From Candidatus Bathyarchaeota archaeon (GTDB taxonomy: Archaea > Thermoproteota > Bathyarchaeia > Bathyarchaeales > Bathycorpusculaceae): a stretch of 12,437 nt of DNA. Positions 1 to 7,427 of this stretch are shown here, one piece after another. Positions within the stretch are counted from its first letter, which is position 1, and every line of letters starts with the position of its first letter. The stretch spans positions 1 through 12,437 of the forward strand of contig DAOUTL010000025.1 of the NCBI GenBank assembly GCA_030626685.1. The letters are read 5' to 3'. Under the pieces are notes generated by a model. The model saw only the letters and a list, made by a program, of their open reading frames with translations. It was not told the origin of the DNA and searched no databases. The position numbers and the translations under genes are program-made.

Positions 1-401
1 ATTGCAAGGGGTTGTGGGTCATGTATTACCGTGTAGTCGTAATTTAAGTTAAGTATGTTAGCGTTCATTTCGTTGTATTGTAGATAAATTCTCTTCGCTT
101 CTTCTGTTAGCATTTTTGTCATTCCCTGGAGAGCGTTATGAATTGTTTTAGTAACGCCAAAGAATTCATCGGAGCCTTTTATCACTTTCCATTCAGCGTT
201 TAACCCCACACTTTTCATTAGTGGAACAAGTCTCTGCAAAATTTCTGCCACTCCACCGCCAAACATTGTAGAATTAACATTAACCACGGATTTTCCCTTC
301 AACTTTCTGGCCAGGGCTTCTATCCGATTAATCTCCTCCTCTCCAACGATTTCCTTATAATCGTCGAATTGAACTTTGCTTAATTGAGCATTCTCCAACA
401 T
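1..401 (-). CDS. treT: Trehalose glycosyltransferring synthase TreT, N-terminal part (cut by left edge)
   Basis: TreT is a cytoplasmic retaining GT4-family enzyme that joins NDP-glucose and glucose to trehalose, reversibly. The 133 visible codons, read from an ATG at 401, contain three stretches characteristic of archaeal TreT: NSTMFGGGVAEIL at residues 43-55, GSDEFFGVTKTIHNALQG at 76-93 and DYTVIHDPQPLA at 122-133. The glycine-rich loop is the N-terminal nucleotide-sugar-side loop of this GT-B family. Family members are roughly 400 residues, so about one third is visible and the catalytic C-terminal domain lies outside. The start is chosen because a strong TATA element lies about 60 bases upstream and the homologous N-terminus begins near here; the frame stays open upstream but without a better start. 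In Thermococcales treT sits beside a MalEFGK importer, as here. Identification is from remembered family motifs, not a search. Confidence 0.88.
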   Translation of the reverse strand, partial: MLENAQLSKVQFDDYKEIVGEEEINRIEALARKLKGKSVVNVNSTMFGGGVAEILQRLVPLMKSVGLNAEWKVIKGSDEFFGVTKTIHNALQGMTKMLTEEAKRIYLQYNEMNANILNLNYDYTVIHDPQPLA

Positions 402-460
402 GAAACAAGCCTCAAATGCGAATTGTACGCGTCTAAACCATCTATGAGTATGATGAAAGT

Positions 461-470
461 TATATAAAAA
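461..470 (-). promoter_or_regulatory. TATA element for treT
   Basis: On the minus strand this reads TTTTTATATA, a near-consensus archaeal TATA box. It lies about 60 bases upstream of the treT ATG, giving a predicted leader of roughly 35-40 bases. Read on the plus strand it is also TATA-like (TTATATAAAA), so it could once have served the plus-strand binding-protein relic, although that relic's ATG at 470 sits directly on it. A 15-base copy of this area (456-470, plus) recurs upstream of the intact binding-protein gene at 11966-11980 (minus). Confidence 0.6.
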
Positions 471-641
471 TGGCAACGAAAACGTAAATTGCACTTGCGA
501 CGCTGGTTATCATGGCTATACTAGTTTTCTGCAAGCACCTTATGGTATGCCAGTTCAGTCTTAAGTAAGATTAGCGGTCTCAAAAGACTTACACCGACAA
601 TAACAGTGATTGGTCCTTGGGCTGGAGCCGAGATGGATGCT
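470..641 (+). pseudogene. Decayed 5' fragment of a sugar ABC transporter substrate-binding protein gene
   Basis: Reading from ATG 470 gives MATKT, then a TAA stop at 485-487, then the hydrophobic run IALATLVIMAILVF, typical of the N-terminal signal or anchor segment of archaeal binding proteins. The reading then has to shift by one base near 529-540 to continue as ASTLWYASSVLSK and on to TITVIGPWAGAEMDAFY (about 591-638), which resembles the first strand of family 1 sugar-binding proteins. Homology stops at about 641, only about ten bases before the stop codon of the convergent GH65 gene. So there is one nonsense codon, one frameshift and a 3' truncation. The hydrophobic segment followed by this motif in the right order makes chance unlikely, but no database comparison was possible. 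Confidence 0.6.
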
Positions 642-651
642 TTTTATAGGC

Positions 652-2889
652 TCATATCGTAAATATGCTATTTGCAGGAGTTACTTGCACTTTTTCCTTC
701 GTTACTGTGACATTTATGGTTTTTCTGTGCCAGTTTACTTTGAATTCCATTTTTTTCCATTTCTGGGGCAATCGTGGATTGAACGTAAGCTTTCCTTTGT
801 GTATCTTCATGCCGGCGAAACCCATAATTGCAGCTTGCCATGTTGCACCCATACAACCAGCATGAATTCCCAATCTTGTGTCTCCTCGATTATCGTCCAA
901 GTCCACTCTTACAGCCTTTAGAAAATTTTGATACGCTTTCTCATGATCTCCTATTTCGGCACCTATGATAGCATATATGCTTCTTGACAACGATGAGTCG
1001 TGAGTCGTCCTAGGTTCGTAATAATCATAATTTGCTTTCTTCGTCCGTTTATCAAACTCATCGCTTAAAAGAAATTGTAACAAGATTACATCCGCCTGCT
1101 TTACTAAAGTTGCTTCGTTTATTCTTTCCAGAAGTTCTATCGGAACGACGTATGCGTTTTGTTTATGGGGCTCACCAATCATAATATCTTCGAGTTTGAA
1201 ATATCCCTCAAACTCTTCGTATACTCCCGTGCTCTCATCATAGGGGACATATATGTTATCAGCAACTTTCTTCCACTCTTTTAATTCACTATCCTCTAAA
1301 GCTATTTTCTGCTTCAGCCGACTCCAAACATCCGGATAAGACGTTTTGAGCTTCTTAACGCATTCAAGCGCTTTCTTTAGATTCCGTCTCGCCATAAAGT
1401 TTGTGAAGACGCTGTTGTTGACGTGGACATGATATTCGTCTGGGCCGATTACCTTATTGATCACATAGAAGCCCCTTTGAGGATCAAAGTCAGCTCTGCT
1501 TGCCCAGAACCTCGCTGTTTCAAGCAGTATTTCCGCGCCGTATTTCGTTAGAAATTCGTCATCTCCTGTTGCGTCATAATAATGGCATATTCCAAACGCT
1601 ACATCGGCCACGATGTGTTGTTCCTCGTCACCTGTCCATATCCTCACTCTTTCCCCTGTGGAGAGATCTACCAACGGTTCTCTTGGCGTCGCTTCTACAC
1701 CCGTATCAGCGCTTTCCCAAGCGAATTGTGCGCCTCTGTATCCATTTATGCGGGCATTTTTCCTAGCTCCATTAAGCGTGTAATACCTGTACATTAGCAG
1801 GGATCTAGCGGCTTTAGGATCCGTGTAGATATAGAACGGTAGCATGTAGATTTCCACGTCCCAGAAGATGTGCCCTCTATATCCTTCACCGTGAAGCCCC
1901 CTTGCAGCCACGCTTACTTTCTCGTCATTTGGATTCGCTGATTGGATCAGGTGAAAGATGTTGAACCTCAACGACTTTTGCGCGACTTCATCCCCGTATA
2001 TTTTCACATCTGCTATTTTCCACCTGTCTCTCCACACTGAAACGTGTTCCTGCAACAAGGTTTCGCTGCCTTGACGTATTCTTTTCTTAAGCTCTGTTAA
2101 GGTTGCTGCCTTTATGTTTCCGACATCCCTCGAAGTATAAAAAGTTACAAACTTTTCAAATTCATAGTTTTTGCCCTTTTCAACTTGAAAGGTCAAAACT
2201 TCTGTAATCCTGTCTATATCGTATCGCACATCTCGTTGAGATGGAACGTTAACCGTTAATTTTGATGCTTCGCCTACTGAAATCCCAGTTGCATGCGTCT
2301 TCATTTCAAGATAGATGCCGTCATTTTTTCTGTCGATGCGTTCAGTTAATTTAAAATGCTTGATTTTTAACTGCTTCACTGAACCTGTATTAAACGTGTA
2401 CCCGTTGAGGCCGCTTTCTATGGATATTGTGCCGCTGTAATTCTCAGGCACAATTGTTCCCACGATTAGTGAAGTATGTTTATGCAATAGGTGAACCAAT
2501 CTGTAACTTTCGAATCTAGTTATGTTGCCTGATTCGCTTTTCCAGCGTAACATATGTATCAATATTCCTTTCTTCATGTCGAGGAATCTTCGGTAGTCAA
2601 GGATCTCACCTTTTTCAAGGTCAACTTCTTCAGCGTTCGCCACCACTTTTAGCCCTATCCAGCTTGGTGCATTGGCCAATTCTGTGAAGGCATCTAATGT
2701 GGCGTCAAATACACCAGCAAAGTATGTTCCCGGGCAGCTGGTTTGACTTACAAACTCTAAGCTCCCTCGAACACCTACGTATCCATTTGCGAGAGTAAAC
2801 AACGTCTCATAGAACGGGAGTTTATCAGGCTTATAGCTTTCTTCGGAGATTAACCACTTCTTCTCACCTAGTAAGTTCTCGATAGCCAT
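652..2889 (-). CDS. GH65 family disaccharide phosphorylase (trehalose/kojibiose/maltose type)
   Basis: GH65 enzymes invert an alpha-glucosidic bond, usually with phosphate, giving beta-glucose 1-phosphate; a minority are hydrolases. From the ATG at 2889 the protein has 745 residues, normal for the family. Visible hallmarks are the beta-sandwich N-terminal domain (about 1-265), GLHGEGYRGHIFWDVEIYML at about 331-350, and the catalytic-acid motif GPDEYH at 482-487 with Glu485. They are followed by KQADV at 597-601 and THDSSLS at 629-635, the area that forms the phosphate site in phosphorylases. A longer reading from GTG 2898 exists, but that GTG is part of the AGGTGG ribosome binding site (2895-2900), five bases before ATG 2889, so the ATG is preferred. 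It is the last gene of the malK operon, 28 bases after the HAD gene. The neighbouring mutase argues for phosphorolysis rather than hydrolysis. Linkage specificity cannot be assigned. Confidence 0.9.
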   Translation of the reverse strand: MAIENLLGEKKWLISEESYKPDKLPFYETLFTLANGYVGVRGSLEFVSQTSCPGTYFAGVFDATLDAFTELANAPSWIGLKVVANAEEVDLEKGEILDYRRFLDMKKGILIHMLRWKSESGNITRFESYRLVHLLHKHTSLIVGTIVPENYSGTISIESGLNGYTFNTGSVKQLKIKHFKLTERIDRKNDGIYLEMKTHATGISVGEASKLTVNVPSQRDVRYDIDRITEVLTFQVEKGKNYEFEKFVTFYTSRDVGNIKAATLTELKKRIRQGSETLLQEHVSVWRDRWKIADVKIYGDEVAQKSLRFNIFHLIQSANPNDEKVSVAARGLHGEGYRGHIFWDVEIYMLPFYIYTDPKAARSLLMYRYYTLNGARKNARINGYRGAQFAWESADTGVEATPREPLVDLSTGERVRIWTGDEEQHIVADVAFGICHYYDATGDDEFLTKYGAEILLETARFWASRADFDPQRGFYVINKVIGPDEYHVHVNNSVFTNFMARRNLKKALECVKKLKTSYPDVWSRLKQKIALEDSELKEWKKVADNIYVPYDESTGVYEEFEGYFKLEDIMIGEPHKQNAYVVPIELLERINEATLVKQADVILLQFLLSDEFDKRTKKANYDYYEPRTTHDSSLSRSIYAIIGAEIGDHEKAYQNFLKAVRVDLDDNRGDTRLGIHAGCMGATWQAAIMGFAGMKIHKGKLTFNPRLPQKWKKMEFKVNWHRKTINVTVTKEKVQVTPANSIFTI

Positions 2890-2894
2890 ATCTT

Positions 2895-2900
2895 CCACCT
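2895..2900 (-). promoter_or_regulatory. Ribosome binding site deciding the GH65 start
   Basis: The minus strand reads AGGTGG, five bases before ATG 2889, a strong match to the archaeal anti-Shine-Dalgarno sequence. It overlaps the alternative GTG start at 2898, which is therefore unlikely to be used. Confidence 0.7.
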
Positions 2901-2917
2901 TAGTTAGGTCGGCTATT

Positions 2918-3706
2918 TCATTTTATTCTTTCTAAAAATTTACGTTTTAATTTTCGATAGGAAATTTCATTTAAATCTTTAACAACAATGTCTGCACCTG
3001 CTTCCCACAGCTCTTTTGCCGTTCCAATCCTAAGTATACCAACACTAAACATTCCAGCGGCTTTAGCTGCTCTTATGCCTACAGGAGAGTCCTCGAAAAC
3101 AATGCATTGCTTTATTTCATAGTTTGAGTTTTCCCTAAGCATGTGAGAAGCAGTTTGAATAATCTTTGATTTCCCGCCTCTTAAATCTAAACCACAAGCA
3201 TCTACATCAAAAAGAGAATATAGACTGTCACCATCTTTTACAAACTCGTATTTCATACCGAGCGACTTAACTATCTGAGCTAAATTCGTGAGGATGAGCA
3301 TATGTTTGGCATTCTTTGACGCAGAAGCTGCAGCTTGTCTTACTCCTTTGCTCTTCGCCTCTAAAATTAAGGCTATGGAGCCGGTGAAAACATCGAATTT
3401 TCGTTTCAGAATTAATTTTCTGAGAAGTTTATTTTTTTGGGCACAGAATCTGCGAAGAGCTTCCCTCTTCTCTTCATCCGTTTTTAATCCAAGCCTGGAA
3501 TATACTCCCTTCTTTTCCAAAATATTGTTACCGCCCTCATACCTCGGACGCCCAGCTACGTAAGTGAGATAAAATTTGGAGCTAAAATCTGTGATCCCCC
3601 ATTCTGGTTTCTTTGCAGTGACTCTCCAAGCCTGTTCATGTGGACTGTCGACGACAACTCCATCTATATCCCAAATAAAACCAACTTTTCTTTCAAAGTT
3701 TAACAT
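2918..3706 (-). CDS. pgmB: HAD-superfamily beta-phosphoglucomutase-type protein
   Basis: The expected reaction is beta-glucose 1-phosphate to glucose 6-phosphate in the cytoplasm, using an aspartyl-phosphate intermediate and Mg2+. The 262-residue protein has all four HAD motifs: WDIDG (nucleophile Asp13 and acid/base Asp15), a serine motif AAASASKN around 125-132, a lysine in RGGKSK (176-181) and FEDSPVGIRAAKAAGM at 204-219. The cap-domain stretch YVAGRPRYEG (49-58) resembles the YVDGKPRYDG-type motif of beta-phosphoglucomutase-like HAD proteins found beside or fused to GH65 domains, for example in mycobacteria. The ATG at 3706 follows a GGGAAGG stretch and lies 18 bases after the GH63-like gene. 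The gene sits between GH63 and GH65 in the operon, which fits use of the GH65 product. A simple sugar-phosphate phosphatase role remains possible, since HAD substrate prediction is weak. Confidence 0.82.
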   Translation of the reverse strand: MLNFERKVGFIWDIDGVVVDSPHEQAWRVTAKKPEWGITDFSSKFYLTYVAGRPRYEGGNNILEKKGVYSRLGLKTDEEKREALRRFCAQKNKLLRKLILKRKFDVFTGSIALILEAKSKGVRQAAASASKNAKHMLILTNLAQIVKSLGMKYEFVKDGDSLYSLFDVDACGLDLRGGKSKIIQTASHMLRENSNYEIKQCIVFEDSPVGIRAAKAAGMFSVGILRIGTAKELWEAGADIVVKDLNEISYRKLKRKFLERIK

Positions 3707-3724
3707 GTCCTTCCCTGCAGTCTT

Positions 3725-6130
3725 TTAATTCGCGCCGATGACGTGTGCGTGTGTTCTGAGTTGTAGATTCTTCTTTCTTCTATGGAGCAGAAATCCTATG
3801 ATTCCGATTGTTACTGCCACTGCGATGATTATGCCGTTAGGAAGCGCTACATTAGTTGGAAATGGATCTTGTGAGTCAATCCAGCCATCACCATCAGAAT
3901 CCGCTTTTAAGGGATCTGTGCCAAAAATAAAGATTTCTTCTCTGTCGTTAAGGCCATCTCCATCTGTGTCTGGATTTTCAGGATCTGTGCCAAAAATATT
4001 CTCTAAGTAGTCCACTAGATCGTCGTAATCAGCATCCGAAAAATCGGTACTCAGCAGAGCTACAAGGGCACTCCACCCTGCAAAGCAGTGCTGATACTTC
4101 CCTTTAAGGGAATTTCCGTCATACACTTCCCATACGAATCCGGTGCGAGTGTATTCCGATAGCATATTGCTGACGATGTTTCCTCTCAACGTTTCTGCTA
4201 GTTCGTGGTATCCCCATTCCTCAAGTCCCACAACTATGAGATAGTTGATGTTTATCCAGATGTCTCCGGCCCAGTAGTGTGAAACATAGTTAATGTCTTT
4301 TTTTGACAGACTTCTGATGCCTCCCGACGTCCAGAGCTCCGAAGTGTCAGTGAGGTGCTTCAGGATATCATCTGCTTGTTTAGAGCTACATGCCTTAAAA
4401 ACGAATGGCAGAAGCCCAGGATATCCCATCGTGTCACATGGCAGAAGCTTATACATCAAATCCGCAAAGAATCCTACATGGTCATTCCAAAAGCATTGAA
4501 GCTTTTCGTGGATCAGTTGCGCCTCTCTCTCGTAGTATCTTTTTTCGGAATCAAATCCGAGAGCCTCCGCCATCTTACTCATTCTCGTGGCAGCCATATA
4601 CATCCATGCTGTCAAGTCAACACTTCCACCGGTAACCCCGGGATAGTAGGGTCTTGGAAAGTTGTCCATTCCTGACTCAAGCCCTCCCCCGCCCTCGCCC
4701 CCGAACCAATTGAACACGTGGTCGCCACCCTCATCATGTGTCGCCAAGAAAAACTGGTAGTGCGTTTTTAGCAATGGATAGATTTCTCCTAGGAACTCAT
4801 AGTCGTGGCAGATTTCGTAAAGGCGCCAAGCGGTGTAGAAGATAACGGGTGGGTTGCATATCGGCCACCTGCAATACTCCTGGGCCCACTTAGGACAAAG
4901 TTCATCTGCTTTTTTGCCTATTGTGATTTCCCGATAGATCCAGCCGTCATCATCCATAAGGTTTAACCATGAGCGCAAAACTTCTTTTGTTAATTCTGCA
5001 TCGAACTTCATTGCTAAAAGTTGGTGAAACATATCGTCCCACAGAAAACCTCTTGGGAATCCCCTCTTTGTTGGAACTATTGTGAACAGTTCAACTGTCT
5101 TAGTGTCTTCAGTTTTTCCAAGATCCGAAGCACGCGGCTCATTATAATAAAAAGTTTCATCACCATAGAAGTACGCTAGATTCCCGAAAAGTTCACTTAT
5201 GGCATGTATAACAAGTTCTTTTACGCCATCCTGTGGCAGAAAATTGAACAATGAGAGAAACTCTTCCTTTCTAATTTCTATAATAGTGTTGGCTTTTTCG
5301 AGCAGCATCTTCACTTTTTCGATTCCTTCTTTGAGGTTATCAGTTTCGGTCATGGCTATTGTGAAATTTTGGGTTTTAGTTTCTTGGAAATTGAAGAAGT
5401 ATTGTACGGCGCCGTAATTGTTGCCCTTTCCCGCGACGCCGCATTGGTTATTCGTTAAGTAGCCGTCATCCCTTATGTCATTACCAAGATGTCTTCCAAT
5501 CCACTCCTCTTCTACTGAAGATCCCGCTTGGTATCTTATGGCATCTGGTGTGTACGTAATCAAGAAGCCTATGGGTTTTTTCACAATCATGCATTGATTC
5601 TCCGCATCGTACCATATTTCACAGTTACCCCTGAGGGATCCTTCGATAAACACGTATGGGAAGATACTGAGCCTCTGAAAACTTCCATCTTTGCTGCAAC
5701 TTTCCACACGGTACACCATTGAAGAATTGTCATATTTTGCGTACGTGAAGGAAAGGTTGAAACCAATGTTTCGATCCTGCACAACAAGTTCTGCGATCGA
5801 AGACTTGGAGTCGTGGATTATCCAATGATAGTCGATGTTCCAATATTCGTAGCGTTCTCTGATGATGTTTTGCGGGTCGTCAGGAGAATGCCATAGGAAA
5901 GCTAATCCAATAAGTTCAGGCTCGTTGTTGCTAATGCCTCCGTATTCGAAGGCACGGTAGGTTCCCCATCTGAAGTTTAACTCGTTCCATGGTGGAATAT
6001 CTTGAAGATCTATCAGTGTTGTTCCTAGAGCTTTTTCAAGATTAGTACCTCTCGCTTGCCAACCCATGTTATGTGGAATTACTGTAAATATTATCAACAT
6101 TACGAGAAGGCTGTGGAAAAATAACTTCAT
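3725..6130 (-). CDS. Secreted, membrane-anchored GH63-like alpha-glycosidase with calcium-binding repeats
   Basis: This is probably an extracellular inverting glycosidase of the (alpha/alpha)6-barrel GH63/GH37/GH15 clan. From the ATG at 6130 it has 801 residues; a TTG at 6157 would add nine. Numbering here uses the longer form. Residues 10-30 form a signal peptide, 40-290 a beta-rich N-terminal domain, and about 310-700 the catalytic barrel. Clan landmarks are FLWDDMFHQLL (371-381), DDDGWIYRE (402-410), ESGMDNFPR (494-502; Asp498 is the likely general acid), YWAGDIWININYL (628-640) and FVWEVYD (674-680; Glu677 is the likely general base). Residues about 707-765 hold two DTDGDG/DSDGDG thrombospondin-type-3-like calcium loops. 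A transmembrane helix follows at 775-791 and then a basic tail (HRRKK). The architecture places the enzyme outside, tethered to the membrane. It is the second gene of the malK operon. Substrate is unknown; alpha-1,2-glucosides or short alpha-glucans are candidates. Confidence 0.82.
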   Translation of the reverse strand: MKLFFHSLLVMLIIFTVIPHNMGWQARGTNLEKALGTTLIDLQDIPPWNELNFRWGTYRAFEYGGISNNEPELIGLAFLWHSPDDPQNIIRERYEYWNIDYHWIIHDSKSSIAELVVQDRNIGFNLSFTYAKYDNSSMVYRVESCSKDGSFQRLSIFPYVFIEGSLRGNCEIWYDAENQCMIVKKPIGFLITYTPDAIRYQAGSSVEEEWIGRHLGNDIRDDGYLTNNQCGVAGKGNNYGAVQYFFNFQETKTQNFTIAMTETDNLKEGIEKVKMLLEKANTIIEIRKEEFLSLFNFLPQDGVKELVIHAISELFGNLAYFYGDETFYYNEPRASDLGKTEDTKTVELFTIVPTKRGFPRGFLWDDMFHQLLAMKFDAELTKEVLRSWLNLMDDDGWIYREITIGKKADELCPKWAQEYCRWPICNPPVIFYTAWRLYEICHDYEFLGEIYPLLKTHYQFFLATHDEGGDHVFNWFGGEGGGGLESGMDNFPRPYYPGVTGGSVDLTAWMYMAATRMSKMAEALGFDSEKRYYEREAQLIHEKLQCFWNDHVGFFADLMYKLLPCDTMGYPGLLPFVFKACSSKQADDILKHLTDTSELWTSGGIRSLSKKDINYVSHYWAGDIWININYLIVVGLEEWGYHELAETLRGNIVSNMLSEYTRTGFVWEVYDGNSLKGKYQHCFAGWSALVALLSTDFSDADYDDLVDYLENIFGTDPENPDTDGDGLNDREEIFIFGTDPLKADSDGDGWIDSQDPFPTNVALPNGIIIAVAVTIGIIGFLLHRRKKNLQLRTHAHVIGAN

Positions 6131-6199
6131 TCTATGCGTATTTGCTCTCTCCCTCAAGTATTGGATGCCTTCGTTCTCAGTGTTTTATGTCTCCATCAA

Positions 6200-7297
6200 T
6201 TATGTTTTAGCTATTACTGCTCCCGTCTTCGTGTCGAAGAAGTGCAACCTGGTTTCTCGAGGAACCCACCATATTCTTTCCCCTTCCTTAAATTTGGACT
6301 CTGGATCAACTCTGATGACTATTGTACAGTCACCGCTTATGATGTGAAGATAACTTTCCGTGCCTAGCCTTTCTACACCAAGGACGTATCCAAGTATACC
6401 TCGAGCACCTTTACCTTGGAAGACCTTAATGTCCTGCGGTCTTACTCCAACCGTGATTTCAGAGTTGAGGTAACTCTTTAAGGCTTCTTGAAAGTGTGTA
6501 GGCATAGGTAGTTCGAGGCCCTTAGCGTCTATTACAAGCGCTCCATCATGCTCGTTGACAACGCCTTCTATAAAGTTCATTGGTGGACTCCCTATGAAAC
6601 CTGCAACAAAAATGTCTCGTGGTCTGTTGAACAAACCATCTGCCACATCAACTTGAAGTACTCTTCCCTTTTTCATTACTGCTATTCGGTCGGCCATTGT
6701 CAGAGCCTCAACCTGGTCGTGGGTTACGTATACCGTGGTTACCTTTAGTTCATCATGCAGCAGTTTCCTCAATTCAAATCTCATTTTAACCCTTAATTTT
6801 GCATCGAGATTACTTAAGGGCTCATCGAGAAGGAAAACCATAGGCTCCCTTACTATAGCCCTTGCAAGTGCAACTCTTTGCATTTCTCCTCCTGAAAGTT
6901 GTCTGGGCATTCTTTTAAGGAGATGTATTATGTTTAGCATATCTGCAGCTTCTTTCACTTTTCTATCTATTTCATCCTTTGGGACACCCCTCATTTTTAA
7001 TGGAAATGCTATGTTCTTGTAAACAGTCATGTGAGGATATAATGCATAGCTCTGGAATACCATTGCTATATTACGTTTAGATGGCTCGATTTCGTTGACT
7101 AGCCGGTTTCCTATATAGATTTCCCCTTCATCTGGGTCCTCAAGTCCTGCTATTAATCTCATGGTTGTGCTCTTTCCGCAACCCGAGGGGCCAAGCAGCA
7201 CCATGAATTCTCCGTCAGCCACCTGCAAGTCTACATTGTTTACTGCTATTGTATCACCAAAGCGTTTAGTCACCCCTTGAAGCATCACACGAGCCAT
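6200..7297 (-). CDS. malK: MalK/UgpC-type sugar ABC transporter ATPase
   Basis: This is the cytoplasmic ATP-hydrolysing subunit of a carbohydrate importer. The 365 residues are the usual length for MalK-type proteins carrying a C-terminal TOBE/regulatory domain. Visible motifs are Walker A GPSGCGKST (36-44), Q-loop Gln82, signature LSGGE (134-138), Walker B VFLLDEP (154-160) and switch His193 in VTHDQ. The TOBE-containing C-terminal part runs from about 240. The ATG at 7297 is preceded by AGAGGT at 7305-7310. It is the first gene of an operon with the GH63, HAD and GH65 genes (about 70, 18 and 28 bases apart) and has its own TATA promoter. It is the only ATPase in the window, so it likely serves the permeases at 8777-10561, although a frameshifted glycosyltransferase gene now separates them. 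MalK-type ATPases are often shared between several importers. Confidence 0.93.
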   Translation of the reverse strand: MARVMLQGVTKRFGDTIAVNNVDLQVADGEFMVLLGPSGCGKSTTMRLIAGLEDPDEGEIYIGNRLVNEIEPSKRNIAMVFQSYALYPHMTVYKNIAFPLKMRGVPKDEIDRKVKEAADMLNIIHLLKRMPRQLSGGEMQRVALARAIVREPMVFLLDEPLSNLDAKLRVKMRFELRKLLHDELKVTTVYVTHDQVEALTMADRIAVMKKGRVLQVDVADGLFNRPRDIFVAGFIGSPPMNFIEGVVNEHDGALVIDAKGLELPMPTHFQEALKSYLNSEITVGVRPQDIKVFQGKGARGILGYVLGVERLGTESYLHIISGDCTIVIRVDPESKFKEGERIWWVPRETRLHFFDTKTGAVIAKT

Positions 7298-7354
7298 GAG
7301 TTTTACCTCTTCCCAGAGTTAACGCTACACCCCGATCAGGTATTATTAAACTAG

Positions 7355-7365
7355 AAAAATATATT
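7355..7365 (-). promoter_or_regulatory. TATA element for the malK-GH63-HAD-GH65 operon
   Basis: The minus strand reads AATATATTTTT in a very AT-rich stretch. It lies about 60 bases upstream of the malK ATG, predicting a leader of roughly 35-40 bases that includes the AGAGGT ribosome binding site. No promoter of comparable quality was seen within the operon. Confidence 0.55.
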
Positions 7366-7379
7366 AATGTTTATTTTCA

Positions 7380-7427
7380 GCTAGCGTGGAGCCAGCGATT
7401 ATCGGTGAATGTTCAATGTGCCATACT
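7380..7427 (-). repeat. Relic of a MalG-type permease gene (diverged direct copy of 8859-8906)
   Basis: These 48 bases match 8859-8906 with 43 identities; the first 31 (7380-7410) are identical. In the permease frame the copy reads VWHIEHSPIIAGSTLA against AWYVEYSPIIAGSTLA in the intact gene. The five differences are all transitions and change four amino acids, so this looks like a remnant of a paralogous permease rather than a recent copy. Similarity ends abruptly on both sides: at the malK promoter on one side, and inside the last codons of the glycosyltransferase frame on the other (its terminal SMAH and stop lie within the repeat). Confidence 0.7.

Noticed and set aside
3738..5722. Several plus-strand open frames opposite the GH63-like gene
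   Set aside because: They are antisense shadows without motifs or ribosome binding sites, caused by codon use of the real minus-strand gene.
6131..6157. TTG start nine residues upstream of the GH63-like ATG
   Set aside because: Possible, but TTG is rare and no ribosome binding site precedes it; the ATG at 6130 gives a normal signal peptide. Neither start has a well-spaced Shine-Dalgarno, so this stays uncertain.
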